Positions 26,424-35,243 of a stretch of 64,000 bases of DNA are shown here, piece by piece. Origin of the DNA: Sphingobacteriia bacterium (lineage in GTDB: Bacteria; Bacteroidota; Bacteroidia; Chitinophagales; Chitinophagaceae). The DNA is taken from NCBI GenBank assembly GCA_017304675.1, contig JAFKLS010000016.1:434001-498000 (forward strand), given 5' to 3'. The position numbers and the translations under genes are program-made. Position 1 is the first letter of the stretch. Each line of letters opens with the position of its first letter. Under the pieces are notes generated by a model, which was given only the letters and a program-made list of their open reading frames with translations, was not told the DNA's origin and searched no databases.

Positions 26424-26954
26424 ATGAGCAAAACAAATGAGCAATATGATTTGGCAGTACAACAATGCAAAGATATTTTTTTGAAGAAAACAAAAGATTA
26501 CGGAACGGCATGGCGTGTGCTGAGAACCATTAGCGTTGTAGACCAGATATTTATTAAAGCCTTGCGGATAAGAACCATTCAGGATTTAAAAACACAGAAG
26601 GTGGGTGACGATATTGCCAGTGAGTTTAAGGGCATTGTGAATTATGCAGTGATCGGGCTGATACAGTTAGAGCTGAACAATCCGCAAGTAGAAGACCTGC
26701 CAATTGAACAGGTGAATGAATTGTATGCTAAACAAATTGCTTTTGCAAAAGCAACGATGCTTGATAAGAATCACGACTACGGTGAAGCGTGGCGGGAAAT
26801 GAGCCAGGAAAGTTTTGCAGACCTGATTTTAATGAAACTGATGCGTATAAAACAAATATTGGCAAATGATGGAAAAACTTTGATTAGCGAAGGTATTGAT
26901 GCCAATTATGTTGATATTATTAACTACGCTGTATTTGCTTTGATATTGATGTAA
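26424..26954 (+). CDS. DUF1599 protein with internal duplication
   Basis: A 176-residue cytosolic protein of DUF1599 (nucleotide modification associated domain). Two similar halves are visible. Residues 12-80 contain KTKDYGTAWRVLR and FKGIVNYAVIGLIQLE; residues 105-176 contain KNHDYGEAWREMS and YVDIINYAVFALILM. The shared pattern DYGxAWR plus INYAV resembles MazG-like all-alpha nucleotide-binding proteins. Function unknown. It is followed after 49 bp by the DoxX fusion gene. Confidence 0.85.
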   Translation: MSKTNEQYDLAVQQCKDIFLKKTKDYGTAWRVLRTISVVDQIFIKALRIRTIQDLKTQKVGDDIASEFKGIVNYAVIGLIQLELNNPQVEDLPIEQVNELYAKQIAFAKATMLDKNHDYGEAWREMSQESFADLILMKLMRIKQILANDGKTLISEGIDANYVDIINYAVFALILM

Positions 26955-26976
26955 GCGATTTTGGATGTATGATTTT

Positions 26977-27004
26977 TTCACAATTCACTATTGACCATTC
27001 ACGA
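26977..27004 (+). repeat. Heptad array ending on the DoxX-fusion start codon
   Basis: Words TTCACAA, TTCACTA, TTGACCA and TTCACGA start at 26977, 26984, 26991 and 26998. The last base of the array is the A of the ATG at 27004. Confidence 0.75.
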
Positions 27005-28098
27005 TGAAACTCTTTTTAAATATCATTCGCTGGATTGTTGGTTTGCTGTTTATTTTCTCCGGATTAGTGAAGGCAAATGATCCATTGGGCCTGGCGTATA
27101 AAATGGAAGAATTTTTTGAAGCTTGGAACTGGATGTGGTTTCATAGTTATGCTTTGCAACTCTCCATTGCCATGAATGTGTTTGAGGTGCTGGCAGGTAT
27201 GGCTATTATTATAGGCTGGCAGGCAAAGCTCTTTAGCAGGTTATTGTTGTTGCTGATTGTTTTCTTCACTTTTTTAACAAGCTATGTGCTGTTCAGTGGT
27301 AAAATTAAAAGTTGCGGTTGTTTTGGCGATTGTATTCCGCTTACTCCGGTACAAACATTTATAAAAGATTTGGTATTACTGCTCTTTGCTTTAATCCTTT
27401 GCATGCAATATAAAAGATTAAAACCTATTGCTACCGGAAGGGCATCGGTTGTTTTGCTGCTGGTAGTTACCGTATCAACCATTTGTACCCAGTTGTTTGT
27501 TTTAAAACATTTACCTTTTGTAGACTGTTTGCCTTATAAAAAGGGTAACAACATACTGGAACAAATGAAAGTGCCTGCCGGAGCGATTACCGATAGTTTT
27601 TCTTTAAGATACCAGTATAAAAAGAACGGCAAGGTTGTTGAATTTGATGCCAATAATTTCACTGATGATTTTGATAGCACCTATGAATATGTTAACAGGA
27701 TTGATAAGTTGGTAAGGAAAGGAAATGCGATACCGCGAATAGGTGATTTTGCTTTAAAGACAAAAGATGGAAACGATACCGCCAGGGTTTTATTGGGATC
27801 TCAACAACTGTATATTTTGGTCTTTATAAAAGATGCCAATACCATTGAACAATGGAAGCCCGCTTATGAGAGAATAAAAAAGCATGGAATTGCGGTTTAT
27901 ATTGTATCTGCGGATGCAGAAAGTATGCGAAACCAACTAAAAGATGCAGTTGTTTTTTCTTGTGACGCCACTGTAATTAAAACCGCTGCAAGGGTGCAAC
28001 CTACTTTCTTTCTTATGAAAGGCGATCTGATTGTATCTAAAACCAGTTATTTGGATACGGATCGAATGGAAAAACAATTGAGTAACAGGCCCTATTAG
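27004..28098 (+). CDS. DoxX/MauE-like membrane protein with thioredoxin-like C-terminus
   Basis: A 364-residue fusion. Residues 1-160 hold four DoxX-type helices (IIRWIVGLLFIFSGLVKANDPLG, NVFEVLAGMAIIIGW) with a conserved cysteine patch KIKSCGCFGDCIPL, as in MauE/BT_3928-like proteins. After another helix at about residue 150-170, the C-terminal 120 residues have a thioredoxin-like pattern (LGSQQLYILVFIKDA, GIAVYIVSADAE, FFLMKGD) but no CxxC. The cysteines of the membrane domain suggest thiol or quinone redox, which is inference. Downstream of the DUF1599 gene and probably co-transcribed. Confidence 0.8.
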   Translation: MKLFLNIIRWIVGLLFIFSGLVKANDPLGLAYKMEEFFEAWNWMWFHSYALQLSIAMNVFEVLAGMAIIIGWQAKLFSRLLLLLIVFFTFLTSYVLFSGKIKSCGCFGDCIPLTPVQTFIKDLVLLLFALILCMQYKRLKPIATGRASVVLLLVVTVSTICTQLFVLKHLPFVDCLPYKKGNNILEQMKVPAGAITDSFSLRYQYKKNGKVVEFDANNFTDDFDSTYEYVNRIDKLVRKGNAIPRIGDFALKTKDGNDTARVLLGSQQLYILVFIKDANTIEQWKPAYERIKKHGIAVYIVSADAESMRNQLKDAVVFSCDATVIKTAARVQPTFFLMKGDLIVSKTSYLDTDRMEKQLSNRPY

Positions 28099-28100
28099 AT

Positions 28101-29279
28101 TTAATAAACGGCTTTAACGGTATTGCCGGTTTTTTTAATAAAATATAATTTCCTGTTTTCCCAATAATCAACTTCTAATTGATTGTCTTTTCTAAAGGGT
28201 TTTATATCCCAATCATTGAATAGTCTGAAACTCTTATCAGACAAGTGTTTCATCAGGTCTTCGTTGCCGTATTGCATTAAAAGGTGAGCAAAACGGTACA
28301 TGGTTTCAAATCCTTTAAAAGCCATATCGGTAGGCCTGGCATTATAAAAGAGTTGATATTTATCACTGAAATTTTTATTCAGGCTTTCTGGTTTTGCAAA
28401 ATAAAACGGGGTTGAAAAAATGTAGTCGATACTTTTTTCGTTGAGCGGGTTATCGGCTATTTTTAAACCATCAACAGTAGGCATGGCAATCAGGGTTGCA
28501 GCAAAAATGTTATGTGCAGCATTAAGGGCTTTTATGGTGCGTAAAATAAAAGCTTCATTAATAGAAGCGCAAATGGCCAGGTTGTTTTTGTTGCTATCTA
28601 AAAACTGCTGTAATTGTTTAATAGTAAATGTGTCGCTTAATTCAACGGTTTTATACTTTAACGGAATAGAAGGTGTACTTCTTCCTGCTTCTGTAAAATA
28701 AGACTGAATAATATCTTCAACAGCTCCTTTTCTCCTAAAAAGAATTATGTTGTTTGTGGCATAGTTTTTTTGAATGAATTTGTACAACTCCTGGCAATGT
28801 GTACGCAAAGTTGTACTGAGTAGAATAAGATAAGGATTATGAGTGATGCCGCCATCATTAGGGTAAGTAGCAGATATGAGTGGAATTTTTTTAGCAAATG
28901 CATAATCGGCAACCGTTTTAATTTCATTCTTAGAGTTAAATGCAGCAATGATCAGGTTCATGTGTTGCATTTCGTCTTTATGTAAGATGCTCTCTATGGG
29001 CTCTTCGTTGCTTTTAGAATCGTAAATAAATATTTCCAGGGAAGCGCCTTCGTTCTTTAAAGAATCAATGGCCAGGCTTACGCCATTATAAAAATCCAAT
29101 CCGGGTATTGCCTGTTTGGGCAAACTGCTTATTGTTTTCTGGTTATTGCCTTCTGTTGCAGAATCTGCATAAAGCGGAATAAAAACCGCCACTTTGTATG
29201 TTGGTTTCTGTGCTGTGGCCTGAAAAGCAATGAACAAGGATTGAACAATAAAAAATAGTATGGTTAAATTTCTTTGCAT
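28101..29279 (-). CDS. Periplasmic binding protein-like (ABC receptor-type) protein
   Basis: 392 residues from the ATG at 29279, which begins a good signal peptide (MQRNLTILFF to ATAQ); an in-frame start at 29309 would only add a polar leader. The mature part has the type I periplasmic-binding fold typical of Leu/Ile/Val receptors (YKVAVFIPLYAD, LEIFIYDSKSN, IIAAFNSKNEIKTVADYAFAKKIPLISATYPND). No ABC permease or ATPase is nearby, so it may be a receptor domain without transport, comparable with LppC/LpoA-like proteins. Downstream of guaA. Confidence 0.75.
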   Translation of the reverse strand: MQRNLTILFFIVQSLFIAFQATAQKPTYKVAVFIPLYADSATEGNNQKTISSLPKQAIPGLDFYNGVSLAIDSLKNEGASLEIFIYDSKSNEEPIESILHKDEMQHMNLIIAAFNSKNEIKTVADYAFAKKIPLISATYPNDGGITHNPYLILLSTTLRTHCQELYKFIQKNYATNNIILFRRKGAVEDIIQSYFTEAGRSTPSIPLKYKTVELSDTFTIKQLQQFLDSNKNNLAICASINEAFILRTIKALNAAHNIFAATLIAMPTVDGLKIADNPLNEKSIDYIFSTPFYFAKPESLNKNFSDKYQLFYNARPTDMAFKGFETMYRFAHLLMQYGNEDLMKHLSDKSFRLFNDWDIKPFRKDNQLEVDYWENRKLYFIKKTGNTVKAVY

Positions 29280-29367
29280 GAATGATATTTTCAATGCTAC
29301 TAATTTCAACTATTTATGTGAATTGAAAAGAATGAACCTGAAAATAATTGCTTGGTTACATACGGTA

Positions 29368-30900
29368 TTATTCCCATTCAATTGTTGCCGGAGGCTTGCT
29401 GCTGATATCGTATACCACCCGGTTAATGCCTCTTACATTATTAATAATCTCGTTAGAAACAGTAGCCAGAAAGTCGTAAGGCAAATGAGCCCAATCTGCT
29501 GTCATACCATCTACGCTGGTTACTGCTCTTAATGCTACTGTATATTCATACGTACGTTCATCCCCCATTACGCCCACACTTTTTACGGGTAAGAGAATGG
29601 CGCCTGCCTGCCATACTTTATCATACAAGTTCCACTCTTTTAATAAAGTGGTGTAAATAGCATCGGCACGTTGTAGCAGTATAACTTTTTCTTCGGTTAT
29701 CTCTCCCAATATTCTAATGGCCAAACCAGGCCCGGGAAAGGGATGGCGAAATAATAACTCATGCGGGATGCCTAATTCCAAGCCCACTTTTCTTACTTCA
29801 TCTTTAAACAGAAATCTTAAAGGCTCTATCAGCTCCAATTTCATGGTTTCGGGCAGACCGCCTACATTGTGATGCGATTTAATGGTTTGCGAGGGTCCGT
29901 GTACGCTTACACTTTCAATTACATCCGGGTAAATAGTTCCCTGCCCTAAAAAATCTATATGCTCAATTTTGTGTGATTCAATATCAAAAACCTCGATAAA
30001 AGTTCTGCCTATGATTTTCCTTTTTTCTTCAGGATCGGTTTTGCCAGCCAGTTTTGTATAAAAATGTTCTTTGGCATCAATCCCTTTTACATTCAGATCT
30101 AATTGTTTGTAAGTTTCCAAAACCTGCTCAAATTCGTTTCTACGCAATACACCGTTGTCTACAAAGATGCCAAACAGATTTTTGCCAACAGCTTTGCTGA
30201 TAAGGGTTGCAGCAACTGTACTATCTACACCACCGCTCAATGCCATGATAACCCTTTTATTGCCTATTTGTTTTTTGAGTGATTCTACGGTTTCCTGAAT
30301 AAAATTGGCGGGAGTCCAGTTTTGAGAACAGCCGCAAACGTTTACCAGAAAATTCCTGATCAACTGTTTCCCTTCTGTTGAATGGTATACTTCTGCATGA
30401 AACTGAATACCGTAAAGCGGGAAACCAGCTTCTGCTTTCTTAAACGCTGCAACGGGAATACTTTCTGTGGTTGCTAACAATTCAAAGCCTTCAGGTAATT
30501 GAGTGATGGAATCGCTGTGGCTCATCCATACCTGTGAGTCATTACTAATGTTATTAAAAAGAATATCCTGTTTTTTAATCTGAAGCTTTGCTCTGCCATA
30601 TTCCCTTTTATTGCTTTTATCAACCCTGCCGCCAAAAACTTTTGCAGTTAATTGTGCACCATAACAAACACCCATTACAGGCAGCTTCTCAATCATAGAT
30701 GCAATATCTGCCACCGGAGCTTTTTCTTCGTTTACACTAAAGGGAGACCCGCTTAAGATAATACCTTTCAATCCTTCTTCTATCGTAAATGATTTATGGT
30801 AAGGGATGATTTCACAATATACATTGGCTTCTCTTACTGCACGGGCTATTAACTGGGTATACTGGCTGCCGAAATCGAGGATCAGAATTTTCTCCGTCAT
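29368..30900 (-). CDS. guaA: GMP synthase (glutamine-hydrolysing)
   Basis: A 510-residue enzyme that aminates XMP to GMP. The class I glutamine amidotransferase domain has the nucleophile C79 (GVCYGAQ) and the catalytic H/E of [10 protein letters not shown]. The ATP pyrophosphatase domain has SGGVDST (about residue 221). The C-terminal dimerisation domain ends with IEWE, as is typical. All active-site residues are intact. It lies between the acyl-CoA reductase gene (66-bp gap) and the receptor-like gene (88-bp gap), all on the same strand. Confidence 0.97.
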   Translation of the reverse strand: MTEKILILDFGSQYTQLIARAVREANVYCEIIPYHKSFTIEEGLKGIILSGSPFSVNEEKAPVADIASMIEKLPVMGVCYGAQLTAKVFGGRVDKSNKREYGRAKLQIKKQDILFNNISNDSQVWMSHSDSITQLPEGFELLATTESIPVAAFKKAEAGFPLYGIQFHAEVYHSTEGKQLIRNFLVNVCGCSQNWTPANFIQETVESLKKQIGNKRVIMALSGGVDSTVAATLISKAVGKNLFGIFVDNGVLRRNEFEQVLETYKQLDLNVKGIDAKEHFYTKLAGKTDPEEKRKIIGRTFIEVFDIESHKIEHIDFLGQGTIYPDVIESVSVHGPSQTIKSHHNVGGLPETMKLELIEPLRFLFKDEVRKVGLELGIPHELLFRHPFPGPGLAIRILGEITEEKVILLQRADAIYTTLLKEWNLYDKVWQAGAILLPVKSVGVMGDERTYEYTVALRAVTSVDGMTADWAHLPYDFLATVSNEIINNVRGINRVVYDISSKPPATIEWE

Positions 30901-30905
30901 GGTTG

Positions 30906-30913
30906 CGAAGGTA
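30906..30913 (-). promoter_or_regulatory. -7 box of guaA, leaderless-type spacing
   Basis: TACCTTCG (one mismatch to TAnnTTTG) ends 5 bp before the guaA ATG on the minus strand. Confidence 0.4.
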
Positions 30914-30966
30914 GCTTTTTAAGATGAATTGTAAATGAATGATAAGACAGGATTTGCCTAACAGTA

Positions 30967-31965
30967 TTATACAGACATCAAGAACTGCATAGTGTCTATA
31001 CCATCTGCATAATCTGTTAAAGACGGGTTTTGTGCTGTGCCGAAAGGCACAAAACCTTTACCTACAATACACTGTACATCTTCATTTGTGCCAAGCATTT
31101 CTTCCACCTCTTTTTTATCGCTATAATACTCGTAATGTATGTGGCTAATGGCAGAAAAAAGGGAAGGATTTTCAGATAACAACACAGAGCCATTGCTCAT
31201 GTAAAATTTATTATTCATCAATAGCAGGGCCAGTTGATAATCGTAATTGTGTTTGTATTTATGCAGGTCCATCAAATAATCAAAAGTTTTCAATGCATCT
31301 AAAAGCTTAATAAAATCGTATTGCCGGGGTACATAAATCTTGGTTATATTCCTGCATCCCAGGCCAAAGTACAATTGCATGTCTGTAGCAAGTTGCAATA
31401 ACGCTTCTTCACTCTCCGTTCCATCTAATATAGCAACGGAGGTTTTGTTTTTCCTGATAATATGGGGGTACTTGCCAAAATAATATTCAAAATACCTGCC
31501 GCTGTTATTGCTGCCGGTGGCAATATACGCATCGCAACCCTTAAGGTTATCTGCAAAGCTAATAAGCGAAGCTGTTTCTGCATTATAACTTATTAATTGT
31601 TGTACGAGGCACTCTGTCAGTGCCCTGTCTTTAGAAGAAGGCTTTATGATTGCTTTATGCCCACTGACGAATACAGACAAAAGATCGTGAAAGCCCACCA
31701 TAGGAATATTCCCTGCCATTACTATACCCACAGTTTTTGGATGAGGGTTAATGTGGGGAACCTGGTAATGAGATGCCCATTGTTTTAACTGAGCTTCGCT
31801 TAAAAAAGCATCACTTATGTTGTTAACAGATTTCTCAATGAAGGGCTGAATAAACCATGGATTCTCTCTCTCTGCCTTTTGTTTTGTTTCCTGCCAGTGT
31901 GTATCATTCTCTTTAATAAAGGCATTTAGTTTACTGAGTAATTCAATTCTTTGTTGTAAAATCAT
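30967..31965 (-). CDS. Acyl-CoA reductase (LuxC-like)
   Basis: A 332-residue member of the aldehyde-dehydrogenase-like acyl-CoA reductase family. Landmarks are NPHPKTVGIVMAGNIPMVGFHD, SGHKAIIKPSSKD, a central ATGSNNSGRYFEYYFG (nucleotide-binding region), LGCRNITKIYVP with a candidate active-site Cys, and the FGTAQNPSL C-terminus. It would reduce acyl-CoA to aldehyde with NAD(P)H. It is divergent from a ferredoxin gene 62 bp away; the partnership is plausible but unproven. Confidence 0.82.
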   Translation of the reverse strand: MILQQRIELLSKLNAFIKENDTHWQETKQKAERENPWFIQPFIEKSVNNISDAFLSEAQLKQWASHYQVPHINPHPKTVGIVMAGNIPMVGFHDLLSVFVSGHKAIIKPSSKDRALTECLVQQLISYNAETASLISFADNLKGCDAYIATGSNNSGRYFEYYFGKYPHIIRKNKTSVAILDGTESEEALLQLATDMQLYFGLGCRNITKIYVPRQYDFIKLLDALKTFDYLMDLHKYKHNYDYQLALLLMNNKFYMSNGSVLLSENPSLFSAISHIHYEYYSDKKEVEEMLGTNEDVQCIVGKGFVPFGTAQNPSLTDYADGIDTMQFLMSV

Positions 31966-31987
31966 TTTCTTGTATTGCTTAAGCTAT

Positions 31988-31995
31988 TATATTTG
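31988..31995 (+). promoter_or_regulatory. -7 box of ferredoxin gene
   Basis: TATATTTG matches TAnnTTTG and lies 32 bp before the ferredoxin ATG. Confidence 0.4.
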
Positions 31996-32027
31996 TTTCA
32001 ATATTTTTAAAAACCAAAATTAAACGT

Positions 32028-32375
32028 ATGGCAATAAAAATTACAGAAGAATGTATTAATTGTGGTGCTTGCGAACCCGAATGTCCTAATAACGCCATTT
32101 ACGAAGGTGGGGTAGAATGGGCTTTAGCAGATGGAACAACTGTTAAGGGTGCCGTAACCCTGATGGATGGCTCTTCTATGGATGCTGATCAGAAAAATGC
32201 ACCTTTAGCAACAGATACTTACTTTATTGTACCCAATAAATGTACGGAATGCCAGGGTTTTCATGAAGAACCGCAATGTGCATCCGTTTGCCCTGTAGAT
32301 TGTTGTGTGCCTGATGAAGCCTATACAGAAACTGTTGAAGAATTAATGGCTAAAAAAGATAAACTGCACCCGTAA
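32028..32375 (+). CDS. 4Fe-4S dicluster ferredoxin
   Basis: A 115-residue low-molecular-weight ferredoxin. The first cluster motif is CINCGACEPECP (residues 9-20). The second is CTECQGFHEEPQCASVCPVDC (about residues 76-96), with the long insertion between the first Cys pair and the last motif that is typical of the Alv/2[4Fe-4S] type. A loop of about 50 residues lies between the two. Cytosolic electron carrier. Divergent from the acyl-CoA reductase. Confidence 0.93.
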   Translation: MAIKITEECINCGACEPECPNNAIYEGGVEWALADGTTVKGAVTLMDGSSMDADQKNAPLATDTYFIVPNKCTECQGFHEEPQCASVCPVDCCVPDEAYTETVEELMAKKDKLHP

Positions 32376-32384
32376 ATTGTGCGA

Positions 32385-32500
32385 AACTTTTTTGATCGTT
32401 TTTCTTTAGAACTTCGAGCATGTTAATTATCTTTATAGTATAACAAATGCCTTACTTGTAAGGCGTATTTTACGGCAGGTGATATGTTCTGCCAATGAGA
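32385..32500 (+). other. Structured intergenic segment with two hairpins before terminator
   Basis: After the ferredoxin stop, a perfect hairpin (32449-32464, GCCTTAC/GTAAGGC) is followed by a second (32474-32478 with 32489-32493, GGCAG/CTGCC) and then by the terminator at 32500-32536. A TAnnTTTA-like box stands at about 32427-32434. It could be a ferredoxin 3' UTR, a small RNA or a ddl leader. I do not recognise a known RNA family. Confidence 0.4.
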
Positions 32501-32536
32501 GGTGAAGAAGCTGTAAGTTTCTTCACCTTTTTATTT
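32500..32536 (+). terminator. Rho-independent terminator upstream of ddl
   Basis: A 10-bp stem (AGGTGAAGAA, 32500-32509, with 32519-32528) is followed by a TTTTTATTT tract. Confidence 0.85.
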
Positions 32537-32582
32537 CTTGTATTGAGTTGAAAGAGCATATTTTTGAAAGAAAATTACTTGA

Positions 32583-33563
32583 ATGAAAAAGAAGGTAGCG
32601 CTGGTTACAGGCGGCTATAGCGGCGAGGCACAGATAAGTTATAAAAGCGCTGTAACGGTTGGAAATAATATTGACAGGGAAAAGTTTGAAGTATATAAAA
32701 TAGATATTCACCCCGATGGATGGTTTTACGAAGATGAAGATGGCAATAGAACCAATGTAAACAGGGAAGATTTTACAGTTCAGCACCACAACGAAAAAAT
32801 AAAATTTGATACGGTATTGCTTTGTATCCACGGAACACCCGGGGAAGATGGTAAATTACAGGGGTATTTTGATATGTTGCATTTACCCTATACCAGTTGC
32901 GATGCCGCCACTTCTGCACTAACATTTAATAAGCGTTATACGGTGGCAGTTGCCGCTTTTGGAGGCATTAATGTTGCCAGGAGTATGCATTTGCTCAGGC
33001 ATACGCCTGTTGCAGTGAATACCATTCTACAACAGATTTCGCTGCCTGCTTTTGTAAAACCTAATAATGGTGGCAGCAGTATTGGAATGAGCAAAGTAAA
33101 CACAAAGGAAGAGCTGGAACCGGCACTTGCCAAAGCTTTTAAAGAAGATGACCAGGTGCTGGTGGAAGAGTTTATTAAAGGACGGGAATTTACCATAGGT
33201 GTGTTGAAAACAAAAGGCGAAATTTTGGTATTGCCTATTACTGAAATAAAAACGCATAACGAGTTTTTCGATTTTGAGGCAAAATATCAGGGGAAGAGTG
33301 AAGAAGTTACACCGGCAGTAATTGATGAAGCTGTAAAGATAAAACTGCAAGCGGCTGCTAAAAAAGTGTATCAATTGTTAAACTGCAGAGGAATTGTAAG
33401 AATCGATTTTATTTTAAATGAACAAAATCAGGAGCCTTATATGCTGGAGGTGAATACAGTGCCCGGGCAAAGCCAGGCCAGTGTTGTACCTCAACAAGTA
33501 AAAGCTATGGGTTGGAGCCTGAAAGACTTTTATACTGCTGTAATTGAAGAAAGTTTCAACTAA
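32583..33563 (+). CDS. ddl: D-alanine--D-alanine ligase
   Basis: A 326-residue ATP-grasp enzyme making the D-Ala-D-Ala dipeptide for peptidoglycan. Motifs are VALVTGGYSGEAQISYKSA, CIHGTPGEDGKLQG, LPYTSCDA, FVKPNNGGSSIGMSKV, EEFIKGREFTIGVL and the metal-binding EVNTVPGQS. Length is normal. It heads a possible operon with the PASTA protein and the rhodanese gene. Confidence 0.95.
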   Translation: MKKKVALVTGGYSGEAQISYKSAVTVGNNIDREKFEVYKIDIHPDGWFYEDEDGNRTNVNREDFTVQHHNEKIKFDTVLLCIHGTPGEDGKLQGYFDMLHLPYTSCDAATSALTFNKRYTVAVAAFGGINVARSMHLLRHTPVAVNTILQQISLPAFVKPNNGGSSIGMSKVNTKEELEPALAKAFKEDDQVLVEEFIKGREFTIGVLKTKGEILVLPITEIKTHNEFFDFEAKYQGKSEEVTPAVIDEAVKIKLQAAAKKVYQLLNCRGIVRIDFILNEQNQEPYMLEVNTVPGQSQASVVPQQVKAMGWSLKDFYTAVIEESFN

Positions 33564-33644
33564 GCAAAAGCAGTGTTACCCATTCATTAACTTGCATCTG
33601 ATAATTTATAAATTGTAAACAGAATTTTAATAAATTAGTTAGTA

Positions 33645-34448
33645 GTGTTTAAATTCATCACATCTAAACCACTGTGGGTAAATATACTGGGCGGCATTGC
33701 ATTAATTGCATTGCTTATTATGCTCTTTTTTATGCTGCTCGGCTCTATAACAGGTCATAACAATTACATTAAAGTACCTTCAGTATTATCTCAGAATATT
33801 GATGCAGCTAAATCATCTTTAACTAATGCTGGTTTCGGAGTTGAAGTGATAGATTCTGTTTACGATGCTTCTGTTGGTGCTTTGGCTGTTATTCGCCAGT
33901 CTCCGGAGCCTGATGCCACTGTAAAAATTGGCCGTACTATTTATTTAACCATCAACAGGGCTGCCGCTCCACAAGTTGAAATGCCCAACCTTGTTGGCTT
34001 TTCTTTCAGAAGCGCAGGCATGTACCTGCAAACCGTTGGATTAAAGATGGGCGATATAACCTACAAGGCAGATATTGCAAAAAACACCATTTTACAACAA
34101 TTATATAATGGCAACGAGATTAAGCCCGGTACCAAATTGCCTATTGGAAGCGTTATTAGTTTTGTGGTAGCTAACGGGGTAGGGGAAGGTGAAGTTGAGG
34201 TTCCGAATTTAATTGGCTTAACATATGAGCAGGCAAAGGCGCAGCTCGGCCTGTTCAGTATTAGTATTGGCTCTGTTGTGGCCGTAGATGCTATAGGAGA
34301 TAGTACCAAAGCCTTTGTTGTAAAACAAACACCCGATGTTTTTTCTGAACCAAACCCCGGGCAGAAACAAACTAATAAGATAAGGCCAGGCCAGGTAATT
34401 GACCTTTATTTAAGCATTAACCCACCTGCTAAAGATTCTATTCAATAA
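33645..34448 (+). CDS. PASTA-domain membrane-anchored protein
   Basis: A 267-residue protein with a GTG start at 33645. A single membrane helix (residues 13-33) is followed by three PASTA domains (about 40-108, 109-180 and 181-260) that each begin with a (V/M)PxLxG(L/F)xxxxA pattern (YIKVPSVLSQNIDAAKSSL, VEMPNLVGFSFRSAGMYL, VEVPNLIGLTYEQAKAQL). No kinase or transpeptidase domain is attached, unlike most PASTA proteins of Gram-positives. Next to ddl, a peptidoglycan-binding role is likely. Confidence 0.9.
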   Translation: MFKFITSKPLWVNILGGIALIALLIMLFFMLLGSITGHNNYIKVPSVLSQNIDAAKSSLTNAGFGVEVIDSVYDASVGALAVIRQSPEPDATVKIGRTIYLTINRAAAPQVEMPNLVGFSFRSAGMYLQTVGLKMGDITYKADIAKNTILQQLYNGNEIKPGTKLPIGSVISFVVANGVGEGEVEVPNLIGLTYEQAKAQLGLFSISIGSVVAVDAIGDSTKAFVVKQTPDVFSEPNPGQKQTNKIRPGQVIDLYLSINPPAKDSIQ

Positions 34449-34466
34449 ACATATATATAGTAACAT

Positions 34467-34775
34467 ATGAAAACAACAACCGCAGAAGAAGTAAAAGCCA
34501 GATTAGATGCAGGCGAAAAATTACATTTAGTAGATGTTCGTGAGCCACATGAACATGCAGAGTTTAATATTGGTGGCATTTTATTACCTCTTGGTAAAGT
34601 ACAAACCATGCAAATAGAGGATATTGAAGATCTGCGTGGTGAAGAAGTGATCGTTTATTGCAGAAGTGGTAACAGAAGCGGACAAGCTGCAATGTTTCTG
34701 GAGCAAATGGGCTTTTCTAATGTTACCAATTTAACAGGTGGTATGCTTGATTGGCAGGCAAAATATGCTCAATAG
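34467..34775 (+). CDS. Single-domain rhodanese
   Basis: A 102-residue stand-alone rhodanese. The active-site loop is YCRSGNRSG with C65, typical of persulfide or thiosulfate sulfurtransferases. LVDVREPHEHAEFNIGG marks the N-terminal part. Cytosolic; the sulfur acceptor is unknown. It follows the PASTA gene by 18 bp and ends in a strong terminator. Confidence 0.92.
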   Translation: MKTTTAEEVKARLDAGEKLHLVDVREPHEHAEFNIGGILLPLGKVQTMQIEDIEDLRGEEVIVYCRSGNRSGQAAMFLEQMGFSNVTNLTGGMLDWQAKYAQ

Positions 34776-34804
34776 AATTTGCACTTTATTTGAAGATATA
34801 TTGT

Positions 34805-34833
34805 AAGGAGATGGAAACATCTCCTTTTTTATT
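34805..34833 (+). terminator. Rho-independent terminator after rhodanese gene
   Basis: A 9-bp stem (34805-34813 with 34818-34826, GAAA tetraloop) is followed by T6. Confidence 0.88.
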
Positions 34834-34863
34834 TGAATTAATAAAAGATATTTTGAAATAATT

Positions 34864-35214
34864 TCATTCTCTTAAAATCTTTTCCATTTTCTTACCCTTT
34901 GCCAACTCATCGATCAACTTATCCAAATACCGCATTTTTTGAATCAGTTTGTCTTCAATCTCTTCTACTCTGTAACCACAGATAACACCGGTAATTTTTG
35001 AAGCATTCGGATTGATGCAAGGCGCCTGCGCAAAGAAAGTTTCAAAATCATTTTTGGCATCTATCTGTTTTTGCAAGGTTTGTTTATTATAACCTGTAAG
35101 CCAAAAAATAACAGTATCTAATTCTTCTTTTGTACGCCCTTTTGATTCTACTTTTTTAATGTATAGAGGATAAACACTGGCAAATATGATTTTATAGATT
35201 CGTTCTTTTTTCAT
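34864..35214 (-). CDS. DUF2200 protein
   Basis: A 116-residue cytosolic protein matching DUF2200 throughout (MKKERIYKIIFASVYPLYIKK, DTVIFWLTGYN, FFAQAPCINPNASKITGVICGYRVEEIEDKLIQKMRYLD). Function is unknown; the family resembles small YdhG/DUF1801-like proteins in size. Downstream of the HNH endonuclease gene on the same strand with a 29-bp gap, so both may be co-transcribed. Confidence 0.9.
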   Translation of the reverse strand: MKKERIYKIIFASVYPLYIKKVESKGRTKEELDTVIFWLTGYNKQTLQKQIDAKNDFETFFAQAPCINPNASKITGVICGYRVEEIEDKLIQKMRYLDKLIDELAKGKKMEKILRE

Positions 35215-35243
35215 TGTTGTTAGATGCTTTGTTATTTATAAAG

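Noticed and set aside
29260..29532. 90-codon plus-strand frame overlapping guaA and the binding-protein start
   Set aside because: Antisense to two supported genes and without family features.
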